From the NCBI RefSeq assembly GCF_003935895.2, contig NZ_CP054057.1, positions 78,761 through 142,760 on the forward strand: DNA of 64,000 bases, written 5' to 3'. Positions 17,530 through 27,039 of the stretch are shown piece after piece. The stretch is from Scandinavium goeteborgense. Lineage in GTDB: Bacteria > Pseudomonadota > Gammaproteobacteria > Enterobacterales > Enterobacteriaceae. How positions within the stretch are numbered: position 1 is the first letter of the stretch; every line of letters starts with the position of its first letter. The translations under genes and the position numbers were made by a program. The notes under the pieces were generated by a model. The model was given only the letters and a program-made list of their open reading frames with translations. It ran no database searches and had not been told where the DNA came from.

Positions 17530-18340
17530 ATGGTAAAAAAACCCGTATGAACAGCCCCTTCCCTAAATCACTTCCCCGTGACGAAAAGTGCCCGCTAACG
17601 ACAGAGCCATGTTGCCCGGACTATGGGGGATCGCTGAGTTATCTGGGTGAAAATACGGCCGAACAGCAGGAACTGATGCGTAGTGCCTTCCGGGTTATCC
17701 GCACCGTGCAGAAAAAACACGCATGCACGAAGTGCGACCATATCGTTCAGGCTTCGGCAATTTCACGGCCCATCAGACGCGGTATCACCGGACCGGAACT
17801 GCTCGCCCGGGTACTCACATCAAAATATGCATGGCACGCGCCGCTGTATCGTCAGTCATAGATGTTCATCCGGCAGTGGGAGGAGCTGAGTCGATACATG
17901 TTGCCGGTTGTTAGCACCACTTGATGAAGCTCTTCAAGACTATGTGCTGACTAACGGCAAACTCCACGCGGACGATAAGCCAACCCCGCTGCTGTTGCCG
18001 GGCAATAAAACGACGAAGATCAGGCAGCTGTGGACGTACGTTCATGCCGATCGTCACGCCAGGTCAGCGTTCCCACCTGCGGTCTGATTCCCGTACCGCC
18101 CGGACAGAAAAGGCATCCATCCGCAGACCCATATGGCCGGATTCAGAGATGTGCTGCAGGCGGATACTTACGCCGGGTTCAATGAGCTTTACCGTGACGG
18201 CCATAAAAAGGAAACTGCCTGCATTGGCTCATGCCCGCCAAAAGAGCCATGATGTGCACGTTCGCACGTTCGCACGTTCGCACGTTCGCACGCCCTCAGC
18301 CCTCAATAATGAAGAGCTGAAACGCATCAATGTATTTAAC
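17530..18340 (+). pseudogene. IS66-family transposase (TnpC), central remnant with frameshifts
   Basis: Consecutive TnpC segments are readable: the zinc-ribbon part (CCPDYGGSLSYLGENTAEQQ, then HACTKCDHIVQA), RRGITGPELLARVLTSKYAW, LHADDKPTPLLLPGNKTTK, AGFRDVLQADTYAGFNELYR, then HVRTPSAL. They lie in at least three frames with stops between them. The coding region ends near 18340, where unrelated sequence starts. The short tandem repeat at 18255-18292 interrupts the last segment. Confidence 0.8.
18255..18292. repeat. 8-bp tandem repeat (GCACGTTC) inside the IS66 relic
   Basis: The octamer GCACGTTC occurs four times in a row plus a partial unit. Related TnpC genes have a single copy at this point (encoding VHVRTPSAL), so this is a local slippage expansion. 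Since 8 is not a multiple of 3, each unit shifts the frame. Confidence 0.85.
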
Positions 18341-18344
18341 GACA

Positions 18345-18564
18345 TTCACTGTCGAGCCATAATTATTAATATGTACCTGCAATGTCATCGCTTCTTGAGG
18401 CTCTGGTACCGTATCCCCTTTGGCATAAACAGCAACGTTCAGAGCCGACGTGTATGACAACGAGCAAGTCATCTGCGGCAAGGTCGCATACCGGATATAC
18501 GCACTATTACCCTCGTTAAAATACGCATAGGCTAAAAAATCAATATCATTGACATCTGCCATAC
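18345..18564 (-). pseudogene. Unknown gene fragment interrupted by IS630
   Basis: Minus-strand frame reading GMADVNDIDFLAYAYFNEGN and onward to PEPQEAMTLQVHINNYGS. The frame can be continued on the other side of the IS630 element (FKTGATFTVML at 19723-19760) once the element and its TA target copy are removed. This suggests a real gene was split. Its other end is lost at the IS66 junction. The beta-rich, exported-looking composition suggests a surface or secreted protein; family unknown. Confidence 0.4.
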
Positions 18565-19722
18565 CTAAATAGCTGCGTCTAATACCGCTACACTTTTGCC
18601 AGACCATGCTTTCTTCCGGGGAACGGGCTGGCGGTTTCCATAAAATGACGAACTTTTCTCAGTAGTTGCCACATTGAACGACACTGATGATTGCGCGTTA
18701 TTGTGTCGTGAAGCGCCTGCCACAGTCGCTCTACGTGGTTCACCCACGGCGAGTAAACCGGCTGGTAAATTACGCTGAACTTCGGGTTCTCTTTCAGCCA
18801 GCGCTGCGTTTCCTGGCTTTTGTGAATGATGTAGTTATCCACGATAAGCGTGACGGTTTTTGCCCGTAGGTATGTGGCTTTCAGGTGTTTCAGCAGGGCG
18901 ATGAACAGCACCGAACTCTTGCTGTTGCCCCCAACGTAGCTGACTTTTCCGGTACCGCTGTGCAGCGCCCCGGCCAGGTAGTATTTTTCATTCTGTCCCG
19001 GTGTTACCACGCGCTTTTGTTGCCCACGAAGTTGCCAGTCTGCCCCGATTTTGGGATTGAGGTGGATATCCACTTCATCTTCATAAAAGACCGGATGCTC
19101 TGCGCTGCATTTTTCCAGTGCCTTATGGATTGCCGCCATCTTCTCCTCTTTATGTGGGTCACGGATGTGCAGGGTCGGGGCCGCCCTGCGCCACACAAGC
19201 CCGGCAGAGGGCAGCCAGCGACGAACGGTTCCGGCATGCAACTGACATCCGGTTATCTCATTGATTTTTATTGCCAACAGTTCGGTACTCCAGCGTGAAC
19301 GCTGATAGCCAAAATCACCGGGAGTGCGTTTTACCAGTTCACGTAACAGTGCGCAGATATGCTCATAAGGCCAGCGGCGAGAGCGCCCTGCGGGCAAGGA
19401 CTTCAGACCTTCAACACCCGACAGCGTAAACCAGTTAATCCAGCGACCGACAGATGAACGGGCACAGCAGAGTGTTCTGGCGACATCGCTGACACGGTCT
19501 CCCCGGTGTAACATCAGCATGGCGGTCAGTCTGCGGGCATGGTTCTTGTCACGCGTTTTATGGATGGTTTTCTGCATCAGGCGTCGTTCGATACGGGGTA
19601 TGGGTGCTATGATCGGCATCGCTCAGTCCGGTTGGTGATGTGGGATATTTGGCGATTGATCAGATCGCACAATCCGGGCTGAGTTCCCTTTAAGTGATCT
19701 ACTATTCCGCGCAGCTATTTAG
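18565..19722 (-). mobile_element. IS630-family element
   Basis: About 1.16 kb bounded by inverted repeats CTAAATAGCTGCG at 18565-18577 and CGCAGCTATTTAG at 19710-19722. The outer TA dinucleotides fit the TA target duplication typical of the family. It carries one intact transposase gene and interrupts an unknown open frame. Confidence 0.8.
18588..19619 (-). CDS. IS630-family transposase
   Basis: 343 residues: an N-terminal HTH region (RVSDVARTLCCARSSVGRWI), a linker, then the DDE domain with Asp in FYEDEVDIHLNPK, Asp in VTLIVDNYIIHKS and the late acidic residue in VYSPWVNHVERLWQALH. Full length and uninterrupted, so probably functional. The start is at the first ATG; a start at the later Met15 is also possible. 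Confidence 0.9.
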   Translation of the reverse strand: MPIIAPIPRIERRLMQKTIHKTRDKNHARRLTAMLMLHRGDRVSDVARTLCCARSSVGRWINWFTLSGVEGLKSLPAGRSRRWPYEHICALLRELVKRTPGDFGYQRSRWSTELLAIKINEITGCQLHAGTVRRWLPSAGLVWRRAAPTLHIRDPHKEEKMAAIHKALEKCSAEHPVFYEDEVDIHLNPKIGADWQLRGQQKRVVTPGQNEKYYLAGALHSGTGKVSYVGGNSKSSVLFIALLKHLKATYLRAKTVTLIVDNYIIHKSQETQRWLKENPKFSVIYQPVYSPWVNHVERLWQALHDTITRNHQCRSMWQLLRKVRHFMETASPFPGRKHGLAKV

Positions 19723-19794
19723 CATAACGGTAAATGTCGCTCCCGTTTTAAAAAGCCTGATACGGTGAGCCGTCATCACCAGCAATAAGTTGTA

Positions 19795-19983
19795 TTAATT
19801 GCAGGCCCGCATCTTCCTCAACCCCATTAGATCCACAATAGTCTGAAAAATACGGGGAAGATAGTAGTCAAACCACTCGATTCTACTCCAAAGGTAAATG
19901 CCATCTCGTAGAGGTTCACCTTTTTCTTCTGTGGCACAAAAACGTCTAACTTGTAGCGGAGTCATAATCGGTTGTGTATTCAA
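19795..19983 (-). CDS. Doubtful small frame, 62 codons
   Basis: Begins MNTQPIMTPLQVRRFCATEE and contains an aromatic stretch (GIYLWSRIEWFDYYLPRIFQ) not typical of chance frames. No ribosome binding site is visible, and the gene abuts the IS1 relic at its 5' side. It may be a fragment of the gene split by the neighbouring elements. Unknown function. Confidence 0.25.
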   Translation of the reverse strand: MNTQPIMTPLQVRRFCATEEKGEPLRDGIYLWSRIEWFDYYLPRIFQTIVDLMGLRKMRACN

Positions 19984-19999
19984 TATGGTGAATGGTATT

Positions 20000-20670
20000 A
20001 CAAGGCATAATGCTCACGCTCGATAAACGTGCCAATAATCTTGTCATGCATTTCAGGCGTTTTAGTCTGTTGCGAAGGTACAGGTTTTCGCGCTCAATAT
20101 GTTGTGTGTAAAGCTTACCCGTGATGTGCTTTCATTCGGTAACACGTCATAAGCGCTGAAATTATCTGTATACCAAAAGGCCATATTAAAACCTGACAGT
20201 AACCCCAGTAACGTGCGCGGTGTTTTCCTGCTCCTGCGACCAAAAGCATGGGCAATAATACGTTTGAGGCGAGGTTCCCATGCGTACCACAGCCAGCGTT
20301 GCTTCTTCTTATTGCCAACAAAGGACCACATTTCATCCACTTCGCAAATGAGCTGAATTTGCAGATTATCCAGTGGAAGAGAGGCAATAATTTTCGGCGA
20401 GAGTTTTTTAGCGTGCGTGCCACGGCATTAATGCTGATATGCAATGCCCGAGCGGTGTCGCGGATACCTGCATTATTTATCGCAAGATCAATGATCTGTG
20501 TCTTCATACCCTGCTGGCAAGCACGGTATTCATAGTCAAGTTGAAAGCTTCGGCAGCATGCCTGGCAACGATAACGTTGATGCCCGGTACACCCATGTCC
20601 ATGCCTTTTCACCGGGGTGTTTGTTTACAAAACGGACATTTTACATCAACCTTAGCCATCAAAATCCCCT
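20000..20670 (-). pseudogene. IS1-family element relic (insA/insB, frameshifted)
   Basis: Minus strand: InsA starts MAKVDVKCPFCKQTPR and hits a stop, then continues in another frame as GHQRYRCQACCRSFQLDYEY and INNAGIRDTARALHISINAV, so one base is missing early. InsB reads MDEMWSFVGNKKKQRWLWYA but its end lacks about ten residues before PEMHDKIIGTFIEREHYAL. The element is IS1-like but diverged. Typical IS1 ends were not found. Confidence 0.8.
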
Positions 20671-20824
20671 CGATAAATACGGAGAGTTTATCTGATGTTC
20701 AACGGATTGAATACATGACCCAAAAAATGCTGATATGAAGACTCTTGTGAATAATGTGCTTGTTCTGAACATAATTACACAGGCTTACGGAAATAATGAA
20801 ACAGAGTAAGGCCTCGCTCATACT

Positions 20825-21448
20825 TTAAAAGTTATCGGGTATGCTATCATTCAAAGATAACAAGTGTCCTTTATCACTTAGTGCGATGTATTGCCCCTTT
20901 TTAAGCTCTGATAATATTCCCATTACACCACTGCGCGATAGCCCGGATCGGCGTACGATGTAGTTTGTCACCGTTGTTTTACTCTTTTTTTCAATAGGCA
21001 ACTCATTTAACTCATGAAGAAATGATTTAACCACATTATATCTGTTCTGGTTAACCAAACGAAGATCTCTTCTAATAAAATAAGTCACCATGTGCGAGAC
21101 GATTTTAAATAGAGTTGGCCAAAGGTTATTTTCATTCAATCGGCGTGTAAATTCATCGTAATTAATAGTGGTGAAAGTTGCATGTGTTGATGATTTTATA
21201 TAACAATAATGACTTTCTATTTCGCTATGAATAATGCCAAATATATAAGGCGACTTGAGTTCCGAGATTAACAGGTCATCTTGTGCACGATACACATTCA
21301 CTGCACCACTGGTCAGAAAGAGAACATTGCCAGATTGTATATTTGGCAGTTTAAGTGATTTACCGTGCTCATAAGGTAAAGCCACTGTTAAACCCTGACA
21401 AACGTCTATAATCTTTTGGATATCTTGTGATGGCTTGGCATATTTCAT
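20825..21448 (-). CDS. IprA/YaiV-like Crp-fold transcription regulator (2)
   Basis: 207 residues, the size of E. coli IprA. The N-terminal sensor-like part has GNVLFLTSGAVNVYRAQDDL and ELKSPYIFGIIHSEI; the C-terminal winged HTH has NYIVRRSGLSRSGVMGILSE. It is clearly paralogous to the regulator at 15151-15804 (same architecture, NYI-x-GL-RSGV motif) but diverged. GGAGAGG precedes the ATG. It lies between an IS1 relic and a MarA-like regulator. Target unknown. Confidence 0.7.
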   Translation of the reverse strand: MKYAKPSQDIQKIIDVCQGLTVALPYEHGKSLKLPNIQSGNVLFLTSGAVNVYRAQDDLLISELKSPYIFGIIHSEIESHYCYIKSSTHATFTTINYDEFTRRLNENNLWPTLFKIVSHMVTYFIRRDLRLVNQNRYNVVKSFLHELNELPIEKKSKTTVTNYIVRRSGLSRSGVMGILSELKKGQYIALSDKGHLLSLNDSIPDNF

Positions 21449-21511
21449 TGTTTAACGCCTCTCCGAAAACATATTTTTTATTATTCACGCACGAGTAAAC
21501 AAACTTCCCTA

Positions 21512-21904
21512 TTAATACAAATGCTCAACAGAAACCTGGTCGCGGTAAGCTGTCGGTGTCATACCCATTACACGCTTGAAAGTGCGATTAAACGATTGTT
21601 GGCTCTCGTATCCCAGACGAATTGAGACCTCACAAATGGTTACAGTTTCGCTAATCAGACTTTTGCACGCTTTTTCCAGTCTGCAGTTAATGATGTAATG
21701 TCCAATAGAGACCCCCATATTGCTTTTGAACACCCTTTGCAAGTGCCATTTCGAATAACCAGAAACAGCCGACAACATATTAATCGTTATCTTCGTTTCA
21801 ATGTTCTGATGAATCCACTCACTTAATGTCTCAGCGAGATCGGAATGGAACTCCCGCGTATGTTCATTAATAGCAATATACTGAAATTGATGCTTATTGT
21901 TCAT
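21512..21904 (-). CDS. AraC-family regulator of the MarA/SoxS/RamA type
   Basis: 130 residues containing only the two-HTH DNA-binding domain, as in MarA, SoxS and RamA, with no ligand domain. Both HTH motifs are visible: INMLSAVSGYSKWHLQRVFK, and ICEVSIRLGYESQQSFNRTF followed by VMGMTPTAYR. It sits just downstream of, and on the same strand as, an RND efflux pump, a natural target for such activators. A plausible function is activation of the pump and of the host mar/sox regulon. Confidence 0.88.
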   Translation of the reverse strand: MNNKHQFQYIAINEHTREFHSDLAETLSEWIHQNIETKITINMLSAVSGYSKWHLQRVFKSNMGVSIGHYIINCRLEKACKSLISETVTICEVSIRLGYESQQSFNRTFKRVMGMTPTAYRDQVSVEHLY

Positions 21905-22062
21905 ATGGAAGTGACTTACTTATTTCAATTAAGTTAGGTGCTAATTAATCAGCTGGAGGAACAATAATAGCAAAGCGTCCATTTTTAGCCACATCCAATA
22001 CTGGACCGAAAAAAAAGCCAGCGAGAATTAATCACTGGCTTCATGTTATTCATTGTTAATTA

Positions 22063-25000
22063 TTAATTTTTTTGCATACCGAATCTGCGCTGTACCACGA
22101 CATAGAAAACGGGAACAAAGAAGATTGCAAGCAAAGTAGCGGTGAGCATTCCCCCCATAACCCCGGTGCCCACAGCGTTTTGTGCGCCGGAGCCTGCGCC
22201 AGTACTGATAACCAACGGTAATACACCTAAAATAAAGGCTAATGACGTCATCAGAATTGGTCGTAAACGCATACGAGAAGCTTCAAGAATAGCTTCCATC
22301 AACTCTTTTCTCTCTTTCTCCATTAGATCTTTAGCAAACTCGACTATTAAAATGGCATTTTTCGCTGACAGGCCAATGGTGGTCAGTAAGCCAACCTGGA
22401 AGTAAACGTCGTTATTCAACCCACGCAGGCTGGCCGCAAGCAATGCGCCAACCACGCCCAGTGGCACAACTAACATCACCGAGAATGGAACAGACCAGCT
22501 CTCATAAAGTGCGGCCAGGCACAAGAAGACGATCAATAACGAAATACCATACAGAGCAGGCGCTTGATCGCCAGATAACCTTTCCTGATATGACATGCCC
22601 GTCCAGTCGTATCCAACACCTGCGGGTAATTTCGCCGCCATTGACTCAATCATCAGCATCGCTTCTCCGGTACTTTTTCCTGGCGCGGCTTCACCCAGGA
22701 TTTCCATTGATGGCAAGCCGTTAAAGCGTTCAAGACGCGGCGAGCCCGTCATCCAGTGCGCTTCCGAGAACGCATTGAATGGAACCATTTGTCCGTCTGT
22801 TCCACGCACAAACCAGTTATTGATATCATCGGGTAACATTCGAAATGGCGCATCACCCTGCACATAAACTTTTTTCACACGTCCACGGTCAATGAAATCA
22901 TTCACATAACTCCCGCCCAACGCAGAAGAAACGGTCTGATCGATATCAGTCAGCGATATCCCCAAGGCCTGTGCTTTTTCTTGATCGATGTCTAGCTTGA
23001 ATTGTGGTGTGTCTTCAAGTCCATTCGGACGCACTCGGGTGAGCGCATCAGGGCGCTGCTTAATCATCCCCAATAATTGGTTACGAGCCTGAGTTAGCGC
23101 CTGATGTCCAAGGTTCGCTTTATCAATCAGTTCGAAGTCAAAACCTGTCGCAGTGCCTAACTCGATAATTGCCGGTAGGTTAAAACCAATAACAATACCA
23201 TCTTTGATTTGAGAGAAGGTTCTATTCGCCCGCCCAATGATGGCTTTCACCCCATTTTGTTTACCTTCACGTTCGTCCCACGATTTAAGGCTGACAAACG
23301 CAAGGCCTGTATTTTGCCCCTGGCCGCTATAACTAAAGCCATTCACTGTAAATACAGAACGGACGTTCGCTTTTTCTTTTGTCAAATAGTAATTCGATAC
23401 CTGATCAAGCACTTTCTGCGTTCGGGCCTGTGTTGCACCCGACGGGAGCTGGACCATCGTCATAAAAACGCCCTGGTCCTCATCCGGTAGAAATGATGTT
23501 GGCAAACGTATAAATAGTACCACCATCGCCACAAGGATCCCCACATACAGCAAGAGGTAACGCCCAGTTTTGCGCAGGATTTTCTGCACGCTATCGGTGT
23601 AATGATTTGTGCTCTTTTCGAATTTCTCGTTAAACCAACCAAAAAAACCGGTTTGCACAGCGTGGCTACCTTTTGCTACTGGCTTGAGGAGCGTGGCGCA
23701 CAATGCAGGCGTTAAAATTAATGCTACCAGAACCGACAACGCCATCGCGGATACAATGGTTATGGAAAACTGGCGATAAATAGCCCCGGTGGATCCGCCG
23801 AAGAAAGCCATCGGCACAAACACCGCTGAGAGTACAGTCGCAATACCGACCAATGCCCCCTGAATTTGTTCCATCGATTTTAACGTCGCCTCTTTCGGAG
23901 GGAGTCCTTCCTCAACCATCACGCGTTCAACGTTTTCCACCACAACAATCGCATCATCGACAAGTAGACCTATTGCCAGCACCATGCCAAACATCGTTAA
24001 GGTATTTATGGAGTAACCACAGGTTTCCAGTACCGCAAAAGTACCAAGCAGAACCACGGGAACGGCTATTGTCGGAATAAGCGTGGCGCGAAGGTTTTGC
24101 AGGAACAAATACATAACTAGGAATACCAGTACGATTGCTTCCAATAGCGTCTTCACGACTTCGCTGATCGAGATGGTAATAAACGGCGTGGTATCGTAAG
24201 GGTAAACCGTCTGCAGCCCCTGCGGAAAGTAAGGTTGCAGATCGTTGAGTTTTGCTTTGATAGCATTAGCGGTATCCAGCGCATTAGCACCCGTTGCAAG
24301 CTTAATCCCCAATCCGGATGCCACTTTGCCATTAATTTTGGCCACGGTATTATAGTTCTCGCCACCCAGCCCAATGCGGGCAATGTCCTTCAGGCGGACC
24401 TGTGAACCATCGCTATTAACCTTCAGCAAAATATTGCCAAATTCTTTCATATCTTTGAGGCGAGTCTGGACAATAATCGATGCATTAAGCTGCTGATTGG
24501 CTATCGATGGCGCCCCGCCGAGTTGTCCGGCCGCAATTTGGTTATTTTGAACCTTAAGCTGATTAATCACATCCACCGGCGTGAGCTGATATTTGTTCAA
24601 TGAATCTGCATTTAGCCAGATGCGCATAGCGTACTGTGCGCCGAAAAGCTGTACCGCACCAACACCATTCAGTCGGCTGATGGAATCCTGGATATTTGAA
24701 GCAACATAATCGGTAATATCTTCTTGAGTCGCTGAAGGATCGTCGGAAACAAAGCCAGCAACCAGTAGAAAACTACTACTTGATTTCTGAACGTTGATTC
24801 CCTGCTGTTGCACTTCTTGAGGCAAGAGTGGCATGGCCAGCTGAAGTTTGTTCTGCACCTGAACCTGGGCAATGTCCGGATCGGCCGAGGAATTAAAGGT
24901 GATCGTAATAGTAACAGCCCCTGTGGAATCACTCACTGATGACATATACATCAGGTTGTCGATACCATTCATTTTTTGTTCGATAACCTGCGTGACTGTA

Positions 25001-25176
25001 TCCTCTACAGTCTTGGCGTCAGCCCCTGGATAAACGGCTGTAATGGCTACCGCAGGTGGAGCAATTGTCGGGTATTGTGCAACCGGTAGTTTCATTATCG
25101 CCAGCCCACCGGCCAGCATTAGTAAAATCGCCAGCACCCACGCGAAAATAGGGCGAGTGATAAAGAATTTAGACAT
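22063..25176 (-). CDS. RND multidrug efflux transporter, AcrB/EefB-like
   Basis: About 1037 residues of the HAE-1 family, inner-membrane, proton-driven. It begins [17 protein letters not shown]. The proton-relay Asp pair is in [16 protein letters not shown] (TM4) and the Lys in [15 protein letters not shown] (TM10); the pore-domain segment [14 protein letters not shown] and the C-terminal [20 protein letters not shown] are intact. It is AcrB-like in every block; details such as SFLLVAGF recall EefB. It lies 43 bp after the adaptor gene. No outer-membrane channel is encoded nearby, so it probably uses host TolC. Confidence 0.93.
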   Translation of the reverse strand: MSKFFITRPIFAWVLAILLMLAGGLAIMKLPVAQYPTIAPPAVAITAVYPGADAKTVEDTVTQVIEQKMNGIDNLMYMSSVSDSTGAVTITITFNSSADPDIAQVQVQNKLQLAMPLLPQEVQQQGINVQKSSSSFLLVAGFVSDDPSATQEDITDYVASNIQDSISRLNGVGAVQLFGAQYAMRIWLNADSLNKYQLTPVDVINQLKVQNNQIAAGQLGGAPSIANQQLNASIIVQTRLKDMKEFGNILLKVNSDGSQVRLKDIARIGLGGENYNTVAKINGKVASGLGIKLATGANALDTANAIKAKLNDLQPYFPQGLQTVYPYDTTPFITISISEVVKTLLEAIVLVFLVMYLFLQNLRATLIPTIAVPVVLLGTFAVLETCGYSINTLTMFGMVLAIGLLVDDAIVVVENVERVMVEEGLPPKEATLKSMEQIQGALVGIATVLSAVFVPMAFFGGSTGAIYRQFSITIVSAMALSVLVALILTPALCATLLKPVAKGSHAVQTGFFGWFNEKFEKSTNHYTDSVQKILRKTGRYLLLYVGILVAMVVLFIRLPTSFLPDEDQGVFMTMVQLPSGATQARTQKVLDQVSNYYLTKEKANVRSVFTVNGFSYSGQGQNTGLAFVSLKSWDEREGKQNGVKAIIGRANRTFSQIKDGIVIGFNLPAIIELGTATGFDFELIDKANLGHQALTQARNQLLGMIKQRPDALTRVRPNGLEDTPQFKLDIDQEKAQALGISLTDIDQTVSSALGGSYVNDFIDRGRVKKVYVQGDAPFRMLPDDINNWFVRGTDGQMVPFNAFSEAHWMTGSPRLERFNGLPSMEILGEAAPGKSTGEAMLMIESMAAKLPAGVGYDWTGMSYQERLSGDQAPALYGISLLIVFLCLAALYESWSVPFSVMLVVPLGVVGALLAASLRGLNNDVYFQVGLLTTIGLSAKNAILIVEFAKDLMEKERKELMEAILEASRMRLRPILMTSLAFILGVLPLVISTGAGSGAQNAVGTGVMGGMLTATLLAIFFVPVFYVVVQRRFGMQKN

Positions 25177-25219
25177 GTTCAAAACAACCTTTCATCGTTA
25201 TGTTTCAGTAAGCAAAAAC

Positions 25220-26377
25220 TTATGACGCTGAGGCTTTAGCGGGCGTTGGTGTTTCTGGCTGCACCGCATTACCAGGCTTCACTTTTTGTAAGCCACTCAC
25301 TATTACCTTGTCCCCTTCAGACAGACCTTTGCTGATTAACCAGCTATCGCCAATAGCCTTCGAAGTTGCAACAGTACGCCTTTCAGCTTTATTTTCTGAG
25401 TTGACGACCATCACCACGGCTTCTCCTCTCGGATTACGCGTCACGGCTTGTTGCGGAATGAGGATTGCATCTTGCTTGATCCCCTCATCTACCTTCGCAC
25501 GGACGAACATACCAGGCAGTAAACTGTGTTGGGGATTAGGAAATACAGCACGTAACGAGATAGATCCAGTTCTCTGATCGACGGTGACGTCAGAAAACTC
25601 AAGATGTCCTTTCAGCGGGTACACTTCACCATTTTCCAGCGTCAAAGAGACTTTGGTCTCAGGAGTTTTCTCAACCTGTCCATTTGAAATAGCCTGCTTT
25701 AAGTGAGTGAACTCCTCACTTGATTGTGTGAGATCGACATAGATGGGATCAAGTTGTTGCACGGTAGCTAGCGAATTCGATTGTTCAACCGTGACCAGGG
25801 CACCTTCAGTAAGATTGGATTTGCCAATCCACCCGCTTATCGGTGAAGCCACATCTGTGTAATTCAACTGAATTTGTGCTGTATTAACTCCGGCTTTTGC
25901 TGACGTCACGTTTGCATCGGCCTGACGTGTATTAGCCTGTGCAGTATCAAACTCCTGCTGACTGACATATTTCGAGGCTAGTAGCGTCTGATAACGATTC
26001 ATCTTCAGATGGGCAATATGCGCAGAAGCTTGTGCCTGGAGTAATTCACTCTTGGCTTTAACGAGCGATGCCTGATAGTTTGCTGGATCGATTTTATAAA
26101 GCGACTCGCCGCGCTTAACCTCGCTACCCTCAACAAAATTACGTTTGAGAATAATCCCACTAACCTGAGGGCGAACATCGGCGACACGCCAGGCAGAAGT
26201 GCGCCCAGGCAGCAAAGTGTCGATCTTTAGGGGGGATTGACGAGCAGTGATAACTATTACACGAGGTGGAGGTGACAATTTTTTAGCCGCACTATCATCA
26301 TCGCAACCGATAAGCAACATCCCACCTGTAACCAGTAACACTCTCTGTAAATTTAATAGGTTAGAATAACGTTTCAC
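25220..26377 (-). CDS. RND periplasmic adaptor lipoprotein, AcrA-like
   Basis: 385 residues. Lipoprotein signal with lipobox LIGC (Cys25), lipoyl and hairpin segments (RPQVSGIILKRNFVEGSEVK, then an alpha-hairpin rich in Ala/Gln), second lipoyl half (YTDVASPISGWIGKSNLTEG) and a beta-barrel/MP domain. It bridges the RND pump and the outer-membrane channel. The start is GTG at 26377, with AAGGAG upstream. First gene of the pump operon. A GCAT...TTAATAAAAT sequence at 26476-26494 in the upstream region resembles a MarA box, but imperfectly. Confidence 0.92.
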   Translation of the reverse strand: MKRYSNLLNLQRVLLVTGGMLLIGCDDDSAAKKLSPPPRVIVITARQSPLKIDTLLPGRTSAWRVADVRPQVSGIILKRNFVEGSEVKRGESLYKIDPANYQASLVKAKSELLQAQASAHIAHLKMNRYQTLLASKYVSQQEFDTAQANTRQADANVTSAKAGVNTAQIQLNYTDVASPISGWIGKSNLTEGALVTVEQSNSLATVQQLDPIYVDLTQSSEEFTHLKQAISNGQVEKTPETKVSLTLENGEVYPLKGHLEFSDVTVDQRTGSISLRAVFPNPQHSLLPGMFVRAKVDEGIKQDAILIPQQAVTRNPRGEAVVMVVNSENKAERRTVATSKAIGDSWLISKGLSEGDKVIVSGLQKVKPGNAVQPETPTPAKASAS

Positions 26378-26627
26378 TGAGACTCCTTAGTTATGCCTGG
26401 TAGCCATTGTTAATTAAATGACTTGGCGGCATAAACTGCCCCGCACGCAGTAACCTAGTCAGTGTCTAAATCTTAATGGCATGTGTTAATAAAATAATCC
26501 TCATTATATTCCATAGGGCTAACACAGGCGCAATGCTCAATAATGGGCTGGGAATGACATTGCATTTTCATTTAATCTCTTAAATAATCAGCTAAACCGT
26601 GAAGACTTTGAAAGATAAGGGATGATT

Positions 26628-26804
26628 ATGCTTAAGAATATGCTTGCTATCTGTTTGCTTGTTTCTGTATCCTCAAGCGCGGCCTTTGCTGCTGACCATA
26701 TAGAGAACCCGTGTAAAGGTAAGAACCAAGGGGATAAAGTGACGGTAACGGACAAGAGTGGGCATGAAACGACCATGACCTGCGGTAAGTTACTGACCAA
26801 ATAA
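26628..26804 (+). CDS. Small periplasmic protein, 58 residues
   Basis: A signal peptide (MLKNMLAICLLVSVSSSAAFA) is followed by a 37-residue polar mature part with two cysteines, in ENPCKGK and TMTCGK, able to form one disulfide. I prefer the ATG at 26628 since AAGGGA is 8 bases upstream; the ATG at 26622 is too close to it. It is divergent from the efflux pump operon and shares a 250-bp intergenic region, so co-regulation is possible. Family not recognised. Confidence 0.6.
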   Translation: MLKNMLAICLLVSVSSSAAFAADHIENPCKGKNQGDKVTVTDKSGHETTMTCGKLLTK

Positions 26805-27039
26805 CTGGTCATACCCCTCTGAGTAAATACGATAATTATACAGAGGGGAGTATCACTCCATTGCATAGAGCACCCCATCTCATTTAATTAACTCCTTAAC
26901 AATTGAATCTCGCAATGCGACATAAAAGTCATGCGCGTACAGGTGATTAGTTTAAGAACGACCCTCACATTTCTCTTCAATGTTCCCTTTTCATTAAACT
27001 CTTACATCACTATTCTATTTTTAATTATGAGTACTTAAA
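26805..27039. other. Intergenic, no gene seen
   Basis: After the small periplasmic protein there is a short hairpin at 26812-26848 (ATACCCCTCTGAGTA...CAGAGGGGAGTAT), with CCCCTCTG pairing with CAGAGGGG. This probably terminates that gene. The rest is AT-rich and should hold the mscS-like promoter. Confidence 0.4.

Noticed and set aside
22063..26377. Resistance-nodulation pump operon containing its own outer-membrane channel
   Set aside because: No TolC/OprM-like gene is found on either side; the next genes are regulators and a small periplasmic protein.
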